NCBI GenBank assembly: GCA_017447185.1
Contig: JAFSOC010000031.1
Location: forward strand, 62,001 to 126,000
Reading direction: 5' to 3'
Origin: Clostridia bacterium
GTDB taxonomy: Bacteria; Bacillota; Clostridia; Christensenellales; Aristaeellaceae
Length of the DNA stretch: 64,000 nt
Shown here piece after piece: positions 49,647-58,293 of this stretch (positions within the stretch are counted from its first letter, which is position 1; each line of letters opens with the position of its first letter). A model generated the notes under the pieces. That model did not search any database. It saw only the letters and a list, made by a program, of their open reading frames with translations, and was not told where the DNA came from. The translations under genes and the position numbers were made by a program.

Positions 49647-51419
49647 TTACTGTCTCGGTCCGTACCGGAAGGTGACTTCCAGCGTACGGATCTTTTGCAT
49701 TGCCGGCAGTTCCCGGTCCAGCACCGTGGCGGAGATTCCCGTCAGGTCTCCCATCATGACCCGGGCGCTGCCCCGGGCACTTTTCATATCCACCCATTCG
49801 TTGAACAGATTGGTCCGCGTGCAGTGGCCGTCATCCGAGCAGGTGTAGTTCCGGCCTTTCAGCTTCACGGGCTCTCCGTTCACCTTCAGCTCCGTGATGA
49901 AGATGCAGTATCCCGGGAACCGGTCCTCGCCGTCCGAGATGCCGATGGCACAGAAAGCAGTATTTCCGGCATAACCGGCTGCCGTTCCGGTGAAATCCAG
50001 GGAAACCGTGTAGGTGCCCGGACCGGTGATCTCCGCGTCCGCCGGAACGATTCCGGGGGTGACGGAATCCGGCGTGTAGATATCCCCCACGCTGTAGGTG
50101 GCCCCGTAATCCCCAGCATTGAACATGATCCAGGCCGCACTGGTATCCGCGGATACATGCACCGCCCGGTCCGACAGCGTTTCCGGCGCAGCCGCGGCGT
50201 CCCGGTCAAAGGAGGCCTTCGCCGCGGCAGCGATCTCCGCGTAATCCTTCCCCACCTCGGAGTCCGCATTGCGGCCGGCGTAGACCGCCGCCATCTCCGC
50301 TTCCGGAATACACAGCTTCGACCGGACATAGAACCCGCTGCAGTCCCACAGGCAGCCCATCAGGTCCAGGGCATCGCAGCAGTCCAGGAACGCCTTGTGA
50401 TACGCCGGGGCGTTCCTCTTCATTTCCCCGTCACTGCCCGGCAGGGCGCCGTATTCCCCGATCACCACGCCGTAGCCGGCGGAAGTGAACTTCTTCATCA
50501 TGCTCAGGGTGGCATACATGTCCCTGTAATCCTTCTGCTTTCCCCAGAGAGTTGCACCCTTCGCGGAAGAAGCGCCGCAGTAGCTCCAGGGATCGTAGTA
50601 GTGCACAGAGACCATCAGCTTGTTTTTCGCCGGGTCCTGCGGCATGACGAAACGCCCGTCAAAGGTCTGGGCGATGTTCGTGCCGAAGCCGGCGATCAGC
50701 AGGAACCGCTCTCCGTTGTATCCGCCGCCGGCGCGCACCGTATCCACAAAAGCCTGGTTGATCCGGTTGGTCAGCACGTAGCGTTCGCTGTCCGGCATCC
50801 GGGTGGCCAGGGAATCCTGGCAGTACAGCGGGGAATTCTCGTCAAACCGGGCACCCAGCTCCTCATTGGCGCTCTCGAAAATCAGCCGGGCGTCGTAGTT
50901 CGCGAAGCGCTCCGCAATCTGCTGCCACATCCCCACATAGGCTTCCATGGCCAGGACCCGGGTGGCCTCCGTGTCCGACCCGAACATCCCCCACCATCCG
51001 CCGTCCCAGTGATCGTTCAGGATCACTGTCAGCCCGGCGTCCAGGGCTTCCTTCACCACGGTCTCCACCCGGTCCATGTAAGCGGCGGAAATCGTCCAGT
51101 CCCCCCGGTTCAGGTAGGTGGCGTTGGTCATCCAGGCCACCGGAATCCGGAGGGTGTCAAACCCGGCCGCTTTCATTCCCTGCAGCATGGCAGGGGTGGT
51201 CACCGGCTGGCCCCACAGGGTTTCATAGTGCGCCGGATCATCCGTGGTGTTTCCGCCATGGATGCTGTTGTCGCAGGCTTCCAGGGTGTTTCCCAGGTTG
51301 ATGCCGTTTCCCATGCGCCGGGTCATTTCCACCGCGTCCGCAGGCAGTTCCTCCGCTGCGGCATGGGCGCAGAAAAGCAGCGCCAGTAAGGCGGCCAGCA
51401 GCAGGATCATTCTCTTCAT
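49647..51419 (-). CDS. Secreted GH5 endoglucanase with C-terminal carbohydrate-binding-like module
   Basis: A 590-residue enzyme. A signal peptide (~1-22) precedes a GH5 cellulase domain (~25-375). NGINLGNTLEACD and LNDHWDGGWWG are typical, LIFESANEELG holds the acid/base Glu and GVVIGEYGAL the nucleophile. Residues ~410-590 form a beta-rich module (AWIMFNAGDYGATYSVG, GTYTVSLDFTG, LFNEWVDM, LEVTFRYGP) homologous to the modules of the protein encoded at 56687-58231. The ATG at 51419 follows AGGAGG. It is the last gene of the LacI-controlled operon, downstream of an attenuator-like hairpin. It probably cleaves cellulose or a mixed beta-glucan. Confidence 0.92.
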   Translation of the reverse strand: MKRMILLLAALLALLFCAHAAAEELPADAVEMTRRMGNGINLGNTLEACDNSIHGGNTTDDPAHYETLWGQPVTTPAMLQGMKAAGFDTLRIPVAWMTNATYLNRGDWTISAAYMDRVETVVKEALDAGLTVILNDHWDGGWWGMFGSDTEATRVLAMEAYVGMWQQIAERFANYDARLIFESANEELGARFDENSPLYCQDSLATRMPDSERYVLTNRINQAFVDTVRAGGGYNGERFLLIAGFGTNIAQTFDGRFVMPQDPAKNKLMVSVHYYDPWSYCGASSAKGATLWGKQKDYRDMYATLSMMKKFTSAGYGVVIGEYGALPGSDGEMKRNAPAYHKAFLDCCDALDLMGCLWDCSGFYVRSKLCIPEAEMAAVYAGRNADSEVGKDYAEIAAAAKASFDRDAAAAPETLSDRAVHVSADTSAAWIMFNAGDYGATYSVGDIYTPDSVTPGIVPADAEITGPGTYTVSLDFTGTAAGYAGNTAFCAIGISDGEDRFPGYCIFITELKVNGEPVKLKGRNYTCSDDGHCTRTNLFNEWVDMKSARGSARVMMGDLTGISATVLDRELPAMQKIRTLEVTFRYGPRQ

Positions 51420-51437
51420 CCTTCCGTTCCTCCTGAC

Positions 51438-51472
51438 AAAAACGGCGTGCTCCATCCTTCCGAAGCACGCCG
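51438..51472 (-). terminator. Internal terminator/attenuator between the binding-protein and GH5 genes
   Basis: On the minus strand, CGGCGTGCT pairs with AGCACGCCG, followed by five Ts, only 20 nt before the GH5 start. The GH5 gene would depend on read-through or an unseen promoter. Confidence 0.8.
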
Positions 51473-51486
51473 CGGTCCGTTTTTCC

Positions 51487-53217
51487 TTATTCGCCGGCCA
51501 GCTGCTGGGTCAGCTCCCACATCTGGGCCGCTTCCTGCTTGCACCATTCCACGCAGTCCGCATAGCCGTACTGCTCGCACAGGCGCTTCATTTCGCTCAC
51601 ATGGAAGTTGAATTCCGCTTCCGCCTTGGCGTTCACCGCGCGCCAGGAATAATCCACGATGGCCTTCTTGCAGTTGTTCCACTTCAGGGACAGGTCGCTG
51701 GATTTTTCGCTCTCGGAATACGGGATATCCGGCATCACGACGTACTTCTTGTCGCCGTATTCATCTTCCCGGGCTTCCATGTATTCGTCCGCCAGCACCG
51801 CGTGGTTGTATTCCCGCCAGTCCTCCTGGATCGGATAGGATTCCGCCGTCACCACGGAGGCCCAGGTATCCTTGTTGAAGGTTTCGATTCCGTTGCCTTC
51901 CGGATTGACCATGTCCTTGCTCAGGGTGGTGTTGTTGATCTGGATGCTGCCGTTGTTGTAGGTATCGCTCAGGGTATAGGTCTTGCCGGTATAGGGGGAG
52001 GTCCACTCGATACCCGCCATGTTGTAGCTGGAATCCGCGGACGTCTTCTTTCCCAGTTCCGTGAAATACATATTCCTGTTTTCATCATAGTCCCAGGTCA
52101 GGCCCCGGGGTCCGTACCAGCCGGTCATGGCGCCTTCCGGCGTGGCCAGCCAGTTCAGGATCTCCAGGCACTTTTCCGGATACTGGGTATAGTTTCCGAT
52201 GGACCAGATCCGGCTGCCGCCGGTGGAGCCCAGGCCGTAAACGATGGGGGTCGCGTCGTTGGGCACGAGGGAGTACATGTACTTCCCGGCTTCCAGGTGT
52301 TCCTTCGTGTTGTAGGCCATGGAGCCCGCATAGTTGAAGATGGACCAGAAGGTGCCGCCGTTCTTCAGCTTCTCGCTCATCTTGTCATAGGTGTTGGAGG
52401 AGGAGTTGGGATCCAGCAGGCCCGCCCGGTTCAGCTTGTTGAAGAACCGCAGGCATTCCATATAGACGCTGTCGTCGTCCAGGCAGGAAAGGAACTCGCC
52501 GTTTTCGGGATTGTAATGGCCGAAGCCCAGCTCGTCATAGCCGTAGAAGGCGGTTCCCAGTGCCTTCACATACATGACCATGTTGCCGTCCCAGTCCGGC
52601 CAGGCGCTCAGGGCGTAGGTCTCGTTGCCGATCTCATCCGTGGGGCAGATCTCCTTCATCTTCGTGAACAGGTCCACCAGGTCGTCCAGGTCGTTCACTT
52701 CCGGATAGCCCAGCTGCTTGTACAGGTCCCAGCGGGTATCCCAGGTGTAGAAGAAGGACTGGTGGCTGCCCGTGGAGAACGCCACGTTGAAGCCGAAGCC
52801 GTGGATCTTCCCATCGCCGCTGATCCGCCGGTTGCTTTCCAGCGCCGCCGTATAGTTTTCCATGATGTAGGGGGCGTACTTGCTGCCCATGTCAAACTGT
52901 TCCCAGTCCAGCAGCATGCCCTTCGCCACGGCGTTCTTGTAATCCTCGCCGTTGGCGCCCCAGACCACGATGTCGCCCAGGCTGCCCGCTTCCATGCGGG
53001 TGGCGTAGGTGCCGTCCTGTTCCGGGATGATGTTGATTTCCACGTTGAACATGTCCTTCAGGAGCGTTGCGCCCCAGCCCAGCTGCAGGCCGGAGAAGTT
53101 GGCCAGCTGGCTGTACACATCCAGCCGGATGACCGGTTCCTCCGCGGCGCCCTCTCCCAGGGCGAAGGCCGGCAGCGCAAGCACCAGGCAAAGAATCAGA
53201 GCAACTACCTTTTTCAT
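51487..53217 (-). CDS. Oligosaccharide ABC transporter solute-binding protein (LplA-type)
   Basis: A 576-residue extracellular binding protein with a signal peptide (MKKVVALILCLVLALPAFA). No lipobox cysteine is visible. Its large size and motifs such as GSTGGSRIWSIGNYTQYPEKCLEILNW match the LplA/YtcQ group that binds complex oligosaccharides. It should deliver GH5 products to the two permeases encoded upstream. The ATG at 53217 follows AAAGGAG. An in-frame extension to 53277 lies inside the previous gene and is rejected. Confidence 0.9.
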   Translation of the reverse strand: MKKVVALILCLVLALPAFALGEGAAEEPVIRLDVYSQLANFSGLQLGWGATLLKDMFNVEINIIPEQDGTYATRMEAGSLGDIVVWGANGEDYKNAVAKGMLLDWEQFDMGSKYAPYIMENYTAALESNRRISGDGKIHGFGFNVAFSTGSHQSFFYTWDTRWDLYKQLGYPEVNDLDDLVDLFTKMKEICPTDEIGNETYALSAWPDWDGNMVMYVKALGTAFYGYDELGFGHYNPENGEFLSCLDDDSVYMECLRFFNKLNRAGLLDPNSSSNTYDKMSEKLKNGGTFWSIFNYAGSMAYNTKEHLEAGKYMYSLVPNDATPIVYGLGSTGGSRIWSIGNYTQYPEKCLEILNWLATPEGAMTGWYGPRGLTWDYDENRNMYFTELGKKTSADSSYNMAGIEWTSPYTGKTYTLSDTYNNGSIQINNTTLSKDMVNPEGNGIETFNKDTWASVVTAESYPIQEDWREYNHAVLADEYMEAREDEYGDKKYVVMPDIPYSESEKSSDLSLKWNNCKKAIVDYSWRAVNAKAEAEFNFHVSEMKRLCEQYGYADCVEWCKQEAAQMWELTQQLAGE

Positions 53218-53239
53218 ATCATTTTCTCCTTTCAAGCGG

Positions 53240-55093
53240 TCAGCCTTTGACGGCTCCCAGCATGATTCCTTTGACAAAATACCGCTGCATGAACGGATAC
53301 ACCAGCAGGATCGGGATAATCGTCACCATGGCGATGGTGTATTTCGTGGTGATGCCGTTGTTCAGCAGGTTCTGCGCCATCTGCTCGGATATCTGCTCCG
53401 TGTTGATGCTGGTAGTCTGGTTCAGGTAGACATACAGCCGGTGCTGGAGCGTATACAGGTTCGGCGTCGAGGACATCAGCAGCAGCGAATCCTGGAAGGA
53501 GTTCCAGTTTCCAACCGCGCCGAAGATCGAGATCGTCGCCAGGATCGGGATGGACAGCGGCAGGATGATCCGCAGGAAGACCTTGGAGGTGGAGGCGCCG
53601 TCGATAATGGCGCTTTCCTCCAGGGATCCGGGAATCGATTCGATGTAGGTCTTCACCAGGATGATGTTGTAGGGGGCCACCATGCCCGGAATGATGTAGG
53701 CCAGGAAGTTCCCCGTCAGGCCCAGCATCAGCATGTTGGTGTACCAGGGAATCAGGCCCGCGTTGAAGTACATGGTCACCACCAGCGCCCGGTACCAGAA
53801 GGACCGGTGCCACATTTTACGCTTCGTGACCAGGTATCCGGCCCAGGCGGAGGTCAGTACCATCAGGGCAGTGCCAAGGATCGTGCGGCCCACGGTGACC
53901 ACCAGCGCGTTTTTCAGTTCTTCCTGTCCGAGGATCCGGCTGTAGTTGCCGAAATGGATCCCCTGGGGCAGGAAGTTGATCTGCCCGCCCGCCACCAGGT
54001 TGTTGTCCGAGATCGTGTTGATGAACAGGTAGTAGAACGGGAAAACACAGATGAACGTAAACAGGATAAAGAAGATAACGATCACCGTGTCAAACAGCGG
54101 CTGCTGGGAGAACAGGGCATAGCTGACGATCATGGCAATCAGCGTCACCAGCGCCACGATCAGTCCCGTCCGGGGCCATTCCTTCACGTTCTCGCTGAGC
54201 ACCACCGGCTCATCCACAGCCGCCTGCCAGACTTCCGCCGTACCGCCGAAGATCCGGTCCGCCAGGGTCTGCCCGATGGCGGTCACCAGGTTCTTCGCGC
54301 CTTCCGGATCCGTCCAGGAGGCCCGCAGCGTCAGTTCCGCCGGATCCGCCGTGGTGGCCATGCTGACCTTGTTGCGGACCTCGTTTCCCTTGCCGGAGAG
54401 GCCGGCCCGCGCGGCCGCTTCCTCGCAGAAGGCAGCGTCCGCCAGGTAGTTTTTCACCGGCGTTACCAGGTCCAGCGTCTTTCCGAGGAACCTGTCCGGC
54501 AGGGAGGAAACCGCTTCCTCCTTCACCCGGAAAACCACCCGGACGATGTTCGCCTCATCCGTTTCCTCCCGGGTGATCTCCGCGCCTTCCGCGTCTGCCG
54601 TACCGAACACCAGGGTACTGAACTGCCTTCCGGCGGCTCCGGCAATGGTCTCCGCGACAGCGGGATCGCTGTTCTTCACGGTAATGAAAACGGTCCGGTG
54701 ATCCGCGTCTGCCGCGTCCGCGGCAACGCTGATCATGTTCTTCAGTTCCTTGGGCTTCATCAGCTCCCCGGTGGAAGCCTTGATGTCGTCCGAAATATTC
54801 CGGTAGAAAAGCCCCTTGCTGCCGCTGCCCACGGCGGCCAGCTCATCCCGCAGGCCGGCGGGAATATCCAGCGTCACCTTCGTCAGCGAAGCATCGCCGG
54901 AGGAAGTCAGTGACTCCGTATCCAGGATGCGCAGCTGCGCCCGCACCGACGTGGTGTAAACAGGAGAGGCAATCTTTTCACAGTACAGCCAGGAGGCGGC
55001 CGCGGCCAGCAGGGTGCAACCCAGCACGATCAGCAGTTTCTGCCAGCCTTTCAGGGTGACGCGGCGGCTCAGGAATCCTTTTCGCTCGTCCAT
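53240..55093 (-). CDS. Sugar ABC permease (LplC/MalG-type) fused to a Wzz-like N-terminal region
   Basis: A 617-residue membrane protein. Residues ~325-617 are a normal LplC-type permease: FFILFTFICVFPFYYLFINTIS, then EAA-loop-like SLEESAIIDGASTSKVFLRIILPL. The first ~320 residues are a helix (~20-38), ~260 residues outside the membrane, and a helix (~305-325). The outer part resembles Wzz/CapA chain-length determinant domains, with two alpha/beta units (SVAADAADADHRTVFITVKN with SDPAVAETIAGAAG, and ATTADPAELTLRASWTDPEG) and a closing AAVDEPVVLSENVKEWPRT. No kinase domain is present. The ATG at 55093 follows GGGGG and is preferred over GTG at 55099. Confidence 0.88.
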   Translation of the reverse strand: MDERKGFLSRRVTLKGWQKLLIVLGCTLLAAAASWLYCEKIASPVYTTSVRAQLRILDTESLTSSGDASLTKVTLDIPAGLRDELAAVGSGSKGLFYRNISDDIKASTGELMKPKELKNMISVAADAADADHRTVFITVKNSDPAVAETIAGAAGRQFSTLVFGTADAEGAEITREETDEANIVRVVFRVKEEAVSSLPDRFLGKTLDLVTPVKNYLADAAFCEEAAARAGLSGKGNEVRNKVSMATTADPAELTLRASWTDPEGAKNLVTAIGQTLADRIFGGTAEVWQAAVDEPVVLSENVKEWPRTGLIVALVTLIAMIVSYALFSQQPLFDTVIVIFFILFTFICVFPFYYLFINTISDNNLVAGGQINFLPQGIHFGNYSRILGQEELKNALVVTVGRTILGTALMVLTSAWAGYLVTKRKMWHRSFWYRALVVTMYFNAGLIPWYTNMLMLGLTGNFLAYIIPGMVAPYNIILVKTYIESIPGSLEESAIIDGASTSKVFLRIILPLSIPILATISIFGAVGNWNSFQDSLLLMSSTPNLYTLQHRLYVYLNQTTSINTEQISEQMAQNLLNNGITTKYTIAMVTIIPILLVYPFMQRYFVKGIMLGAVKG

Positions 55094-55105
55094 GCGCACA
55101 CCCCC

Positions 55106-56602
55106 TTATATGATGCTCTCGCCGCGGACGGCCTTGGAAATGCCGTTGGCGCCGAAGAGCAGGACCACCGCGATCAGCGACTTCAGGATGCCGATCACCG
55201 TGGAGACAGAGAGCTGGTTGTTGCCGATACCCAGGTTGTACACATACAGGTCCAGCACCTGGATATAGTCGCCGTTGTAGGGATTGGAGAAAACCAGGTA
55301 CTGTTCCATTCCGTTGCTGAGGATGCCGGCCACGCTCATCAGCAGCATGACCATATAGGTGGGGATCAGGCCCGGCACGGTGATGTGCCAGATGCAGCGG
55401 AAGCGGTTGGCACCGTCCACCTTTGCCGCTTCATACAGCTGCTGGTCGATGCCGGCGATGCCCGCCACATAGATGATCGCGCTCCAGCCCAGGCCTTTCC
55501 AGGTACCCCACAGGAGCATCTTGATCCATGTGGCGTCCGCCGTGGCCAGGTAATCCGTGCGGACAAAGGCCGCCGGATTGATCATATTGGAAAGGTTGTT
55601 CACCAGGCCGTCCGCCGCGAAAATGGACAGGGCCACCGCGTAGACCAGCACCCAGCTCAGGAAGTTGGGAATCGTGGTCAGGGTCTGTACCGCCCGCTGG
55701 AACTTGGTGTTCCGCACCTCCGCCAGCAGGATGGCGAAGGCGATGGGCAGCCAGCTGGTGGCAATACCCAGGCCGCTCATGATCAGGGTATTCCGCAGCA
55801 CCTGCAGGATCTTCGAGGAGAAGCCCGGATCATTGATCAGCAGCCTGAAATTGTCAAACCCGACAAAAAGTTCTTTCGTCAGTTCATCCCCGGCCTTGGC
55901 GTTGTAGAACGCGTAACGCCAGCCGTAGATCGGCAGGTAGGCAAACACGAAGGACAGGACCAGCACCGGCAGGAACATGATGAAAAGCTTGTACTTTTCC
56001 TCCATCTCTGCCTTCGGCTCCCCGCACTTCCGCCGATAGGCAAAAAACACGGCCGTCAGGGAAGAGGCCAGCAGCAGGATGCCGCCGATCATCCAGGCAG
56101 TGTTCGCGAAAACCGGCCACTGCAGCGCCAGGTTTTTCAGGTGCTCCTCAATATGCGATGCCGGCAGATCCATGCCCTTCACGAAGGCTTCGATCTGCCC
56201 GAAGGCCGCGCGGTTGACTGCCAGTCCGGCCAGGATCAGCGCGCCGCCCGCCACCGGAAGCCATACGCCCCAGCGGCGCATTTTCCGGTTGCCCAGGGAA
56301 ATGCAGGCTCCCACCGCACCCAGCACGGCGCCGGCCAGCACCATGGCACAGCCGGCCAGGGACTGCTGCATGTCAGCAGCCCGCAGCGCAAAGCGGTTGC
56401 CTTCCGTCATATAGGCGCTGAGCTTGGTCGTCACCGTCGAAAAGGACGTGGCGGACGTCAGCAGCGTCAGGTTGCCGCTGATCTGCGCGGAAATCCTTCC
56501 CGGATTGAACGGCGGGAAGAACACCATCAGCAGTACCAGCACCGCGAGGATACGCAGCACCCGGAGGGAAACCCGTTCCGGGCGGGACGTCAAATCAGGC
56601 AT
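55106..56602 (-). CDS. Sugar ABC permease (LplB-type) with four extra N-terminal helices
   Basis: A 498-residue permease. The core from ~residue 205 is LplB-type (LFIMFLPVLVLSFVFAYLPIYGW; EAAKVDGANRFRCIWHITVPG is the ATPase-contacting loop). The first ~200 residues add four predicted helices at ~15-32, 85-107, 120-138 and 170-195, with outer loops of ~50 and ~30 residues. LplB proteins of about 300 residues lack this part. It pairs with the Wzz-like permease encoded 12 nt downstream. No ATPase is encoded in the operon. The ATG at 56602 follows AAAGAGG; an ATG at 56620 has no ribosome binding site. Confidence 0.88.
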   Translation of the reverse strand: MPDLTSRPERVSLRVLRILAVLVLLMVFFPPFNPGRISAQISGNLTLLTSATSFSTVTTKLSAYMTEGNRFALRAADMQQSLAGCAMVLAGAVLGAVGACISLGNRKMRRWGVWLPVAGGALILAGLAVNRAAFGQIEAFVKGMDLPASHIEEHLKNLALQWPVFANTAWMIGGILLLASSLTAVFFAYRRKCGEPKAEMEEKYKLFIMFLPVLVLSFVFAYLPIYGWRYAFYNAKAGDELTKELFVGFDNFRLLINDPGFSSKILQVLRNTLIMSGLGIATSWLPIAFAILLAEVRNTKFQRAVQTLTTIPNFLSWVLVYAVALSIFAADGLVNNLSNMINPAAFVRTDYLATADATWIKMLLWGTWKGLGWSAIIYVAGIAGIDQQLYEAAKVDGANRFRCIWHITVPGLIPTYMVMLLMSVAGILSNGMEQYLVFSNPYNGDYIQVLDLYVYNLGIGNNQLSVSTVIGILKSLIAVVLLFGANGISKAVRGESII

Positions 56603-56686
56603 GGATGAACCTCTTTTCATGGAAGAAGTGCGGCGGCGCAGTTCCCTGGACCAGCGCCGCCGCGGGAGTAAATGTCAGTCCGTGAA

Positions 56687-58231
56687 TCAGTCGGCCATTC
56701 CGCTCACCGTGAAGGTAATGGTGATGGTCTCGTTGGCACCGGGCACGTTGTAGCCGAAGGCCGTTTCCGCCGCGTAGGTGTTGATGACGTCGATCCGGGC
56801 ATAGTCGCCTTCCTCGATGTTGACATTCGCACCTTCCTGGGTGGCACCGCTGCCGATCTTGGTCTTCACATCGCTGATGGTCAGGTAACCGCCCTTCATC
56901 AGCTTGTTCGGGATATCGGTGGAGACAAACAGCAGATTGAACGCCTGAGTGTCGCCGAAGCCCATGTCGCCGGTGGTCAGGGAAACGGTGTATTCGCCGT
57001 CCTTGGTGATTTCAACGTCGGCAAAGGATCCGGCGTAATCCACAGCGTTGTTGTCCGCATCCCAGCCGGTCAGGCGGCCGAAGAATTCCGGATGATCCGC
57101 ATCATCGCGGCCATAGTTGTCGTACCAGGCATTGCGGAACACGTAGGTATCGGTTCCCTGTACGCCAATGTAGGCATGGAAGCCGGCTTCCTTGGCAGCC
57201 TTGGCTTCTTCCTCGGTCATGACTTCGCTTTCTTCCACCGGCGGTTCGCCGTAGATGAAGTCGAAGGTGGCTTCAATGCTCTTCACATCCGTGAAGGCGG
57301 CGGGATCAACCACGACGGGAGCAGCTCCTTCCAGGTCTCCGTCCGCGCGGCGGGCGTCGGAGGGCAGCTCGGTTACCCATTCATTGAACAGGTTGGAACG
57401 CATTTCGATCTTGTCATCGGAGGAGGTGTAGCCCTTTCCGAGTTCGATGGCTTCGCCGTTGACCTTGACTTCCTTCACATCGATGAAGTAGCCGGGATAG
57501 GCAATGTTGCCGTTGTTGAGCTTCACAGCCGCGAAAGCGATGCCGGTGAAGGCTTCCGGGAACTCCAGGCCCACGGTGTAGGTGCCTTCGCCCTTGATTT
57601 CAGCGTTCTTCGCCACAACGGGGGATTCATTGCCGTCATTCCAGTAGGAAACGGCCCAGTCGGCGCTGGCGATCACAACGGCCGCGCTGACTTCCAGGGG
57701 TACCACGTCGAAGTCCACTTCCATGGTCTTCACGCCGGTGAATACATCCTTGGCCACCATAATGGCGGTCTTGTCTTCGAGGACATTATCCACGGAACGG
57801 GCATCTGCGGGAACACCGACCACCCATTCATTGTAGATGTTCATGCGGGTTTTGCCTTCTTCATCATTGGTGAAGCCCTTCGCGAATTCCACGGCTTCGC
57901 CGTTGATGCGGATGGCGGTGATGTTCAGGCACATTTTCGGATAGGCTTCGATGGCGCCGCTGACGATCAGGGCGTTGAAAGCGGTATCCACGCCGTCAGG
58001 AGCGGCCGCGGTGAAATCGAGTCCGACGGTGTAGCTTCCGGCGCCGGTGATTTCAGCGTTCTTCGCTACAACGGGGGATTCATTGCCGTCATTCCAGTAG
58101 GAAACACTCCAGTCGCCGTTTGCGTAAGCGATGTAGGCTTCGACTTTTTCAGCCGCGGCTTCTTCCGCGAACGCGGGGATCATCCCCAGCGCGAGCGCCA
58201 GGCACAGGACAAGGGCCAGGATCTTCTTCAT
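56687..58231 (-). CDS. Secreted protein of three repeated beta-rich, carbohydrate-binding-like modules
   Basis: A 514-residue exported protein with a signal peptide (MKKILALVLCLALALGMIPAFA). It has two closely related modules (~28-185 and ~188-335), each containing DW(S/A)VSYWNDGNESPVVAKN, GxGxYTVGL, (L/Y)NEWV and a final beta strand. A third, diverged module covers ~350-514 (GEYTVSLTTGDMGFGDTQAF). The same module forms the C terminus of the GH5 enzyme in this operon. No catalytic domain or anchor is visible. It is probably a polysaccharide-binding protein that works with the transporter; the family is not one I can name. The ATG at 58231 follows AAGGAGG, and the longer reading to 58543 lies in lacI. 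Confidence 0.85.
   Translation of the reverse strand: MKKILALVLCLALALGMIPAFAEEAAAEKVEAYIAYANGDWSVSYWNDGNESPVVAKNAEITGAGSYTVGLDFTAAAPDGVDTAFNALIVSGAIEAYPKMCLNITAIRINGEAVEFAKGFTNDEEGKTRMNIYNEWVVGVPADARSVDNVLEDKTAIMVAKDVFTGVKTMEVDFDVVPLEVSAAVVIASADWAVSYWNDGNESPVVAKNAEIKGEGTYTVGLEFPEAFTGIAFAAVKLNNGNIAYPGYFIDVKEVKVNGEAIELGKGYTSSDDKIEMRSNLFNEWVTELPSDARRADGDLEGAAPVVVDPAAFTDVKSIEATFDFIYGEPPVEESEVMTEEEAKAAKEAGFHAYIGVQGTDTYVFRNAWYDNYGRDDADHPEFFGRLTGWDADNNAVDYAGSFADVEITKDGEYTVSLTTGDMGFGDTQAFNLLFVSTDIPNKLMKGGYLTISDVKTKIGSGATQEGANVNIEEGDYARIDVINTYAAETAFGYNVPGANETITITFTVSGMAD
57596..58115 (-). repeat. Direct DNA repeats in the module-repeat gene
   Basis: Segments of about 65 bp starting at 57596 and 58049 are nearly identical, offset 453 bp (151 codons). 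They encode the WNDGNESPVVAKN core of modules 2 and 1. Confidence 0.85.
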
Positions 58232-58254
58232 GGTTTTTTCCTCCTTCAATATAT

Positions 58255-58272
58255 GTTTCATTTTATTGAAAC
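58255..58272. promoter_or_regulatory. Inverted repeat before the module-repeat gene
   Basis: GTTTCA, six bases, TGAAAC, between lacI and the next gene's ribosome binding site. It is a possible regulator site; no promoter is evident. Confidence 0.35.
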
Positions 58273-58293
58273 CGTTTTTATCGCTTCCGCCTT

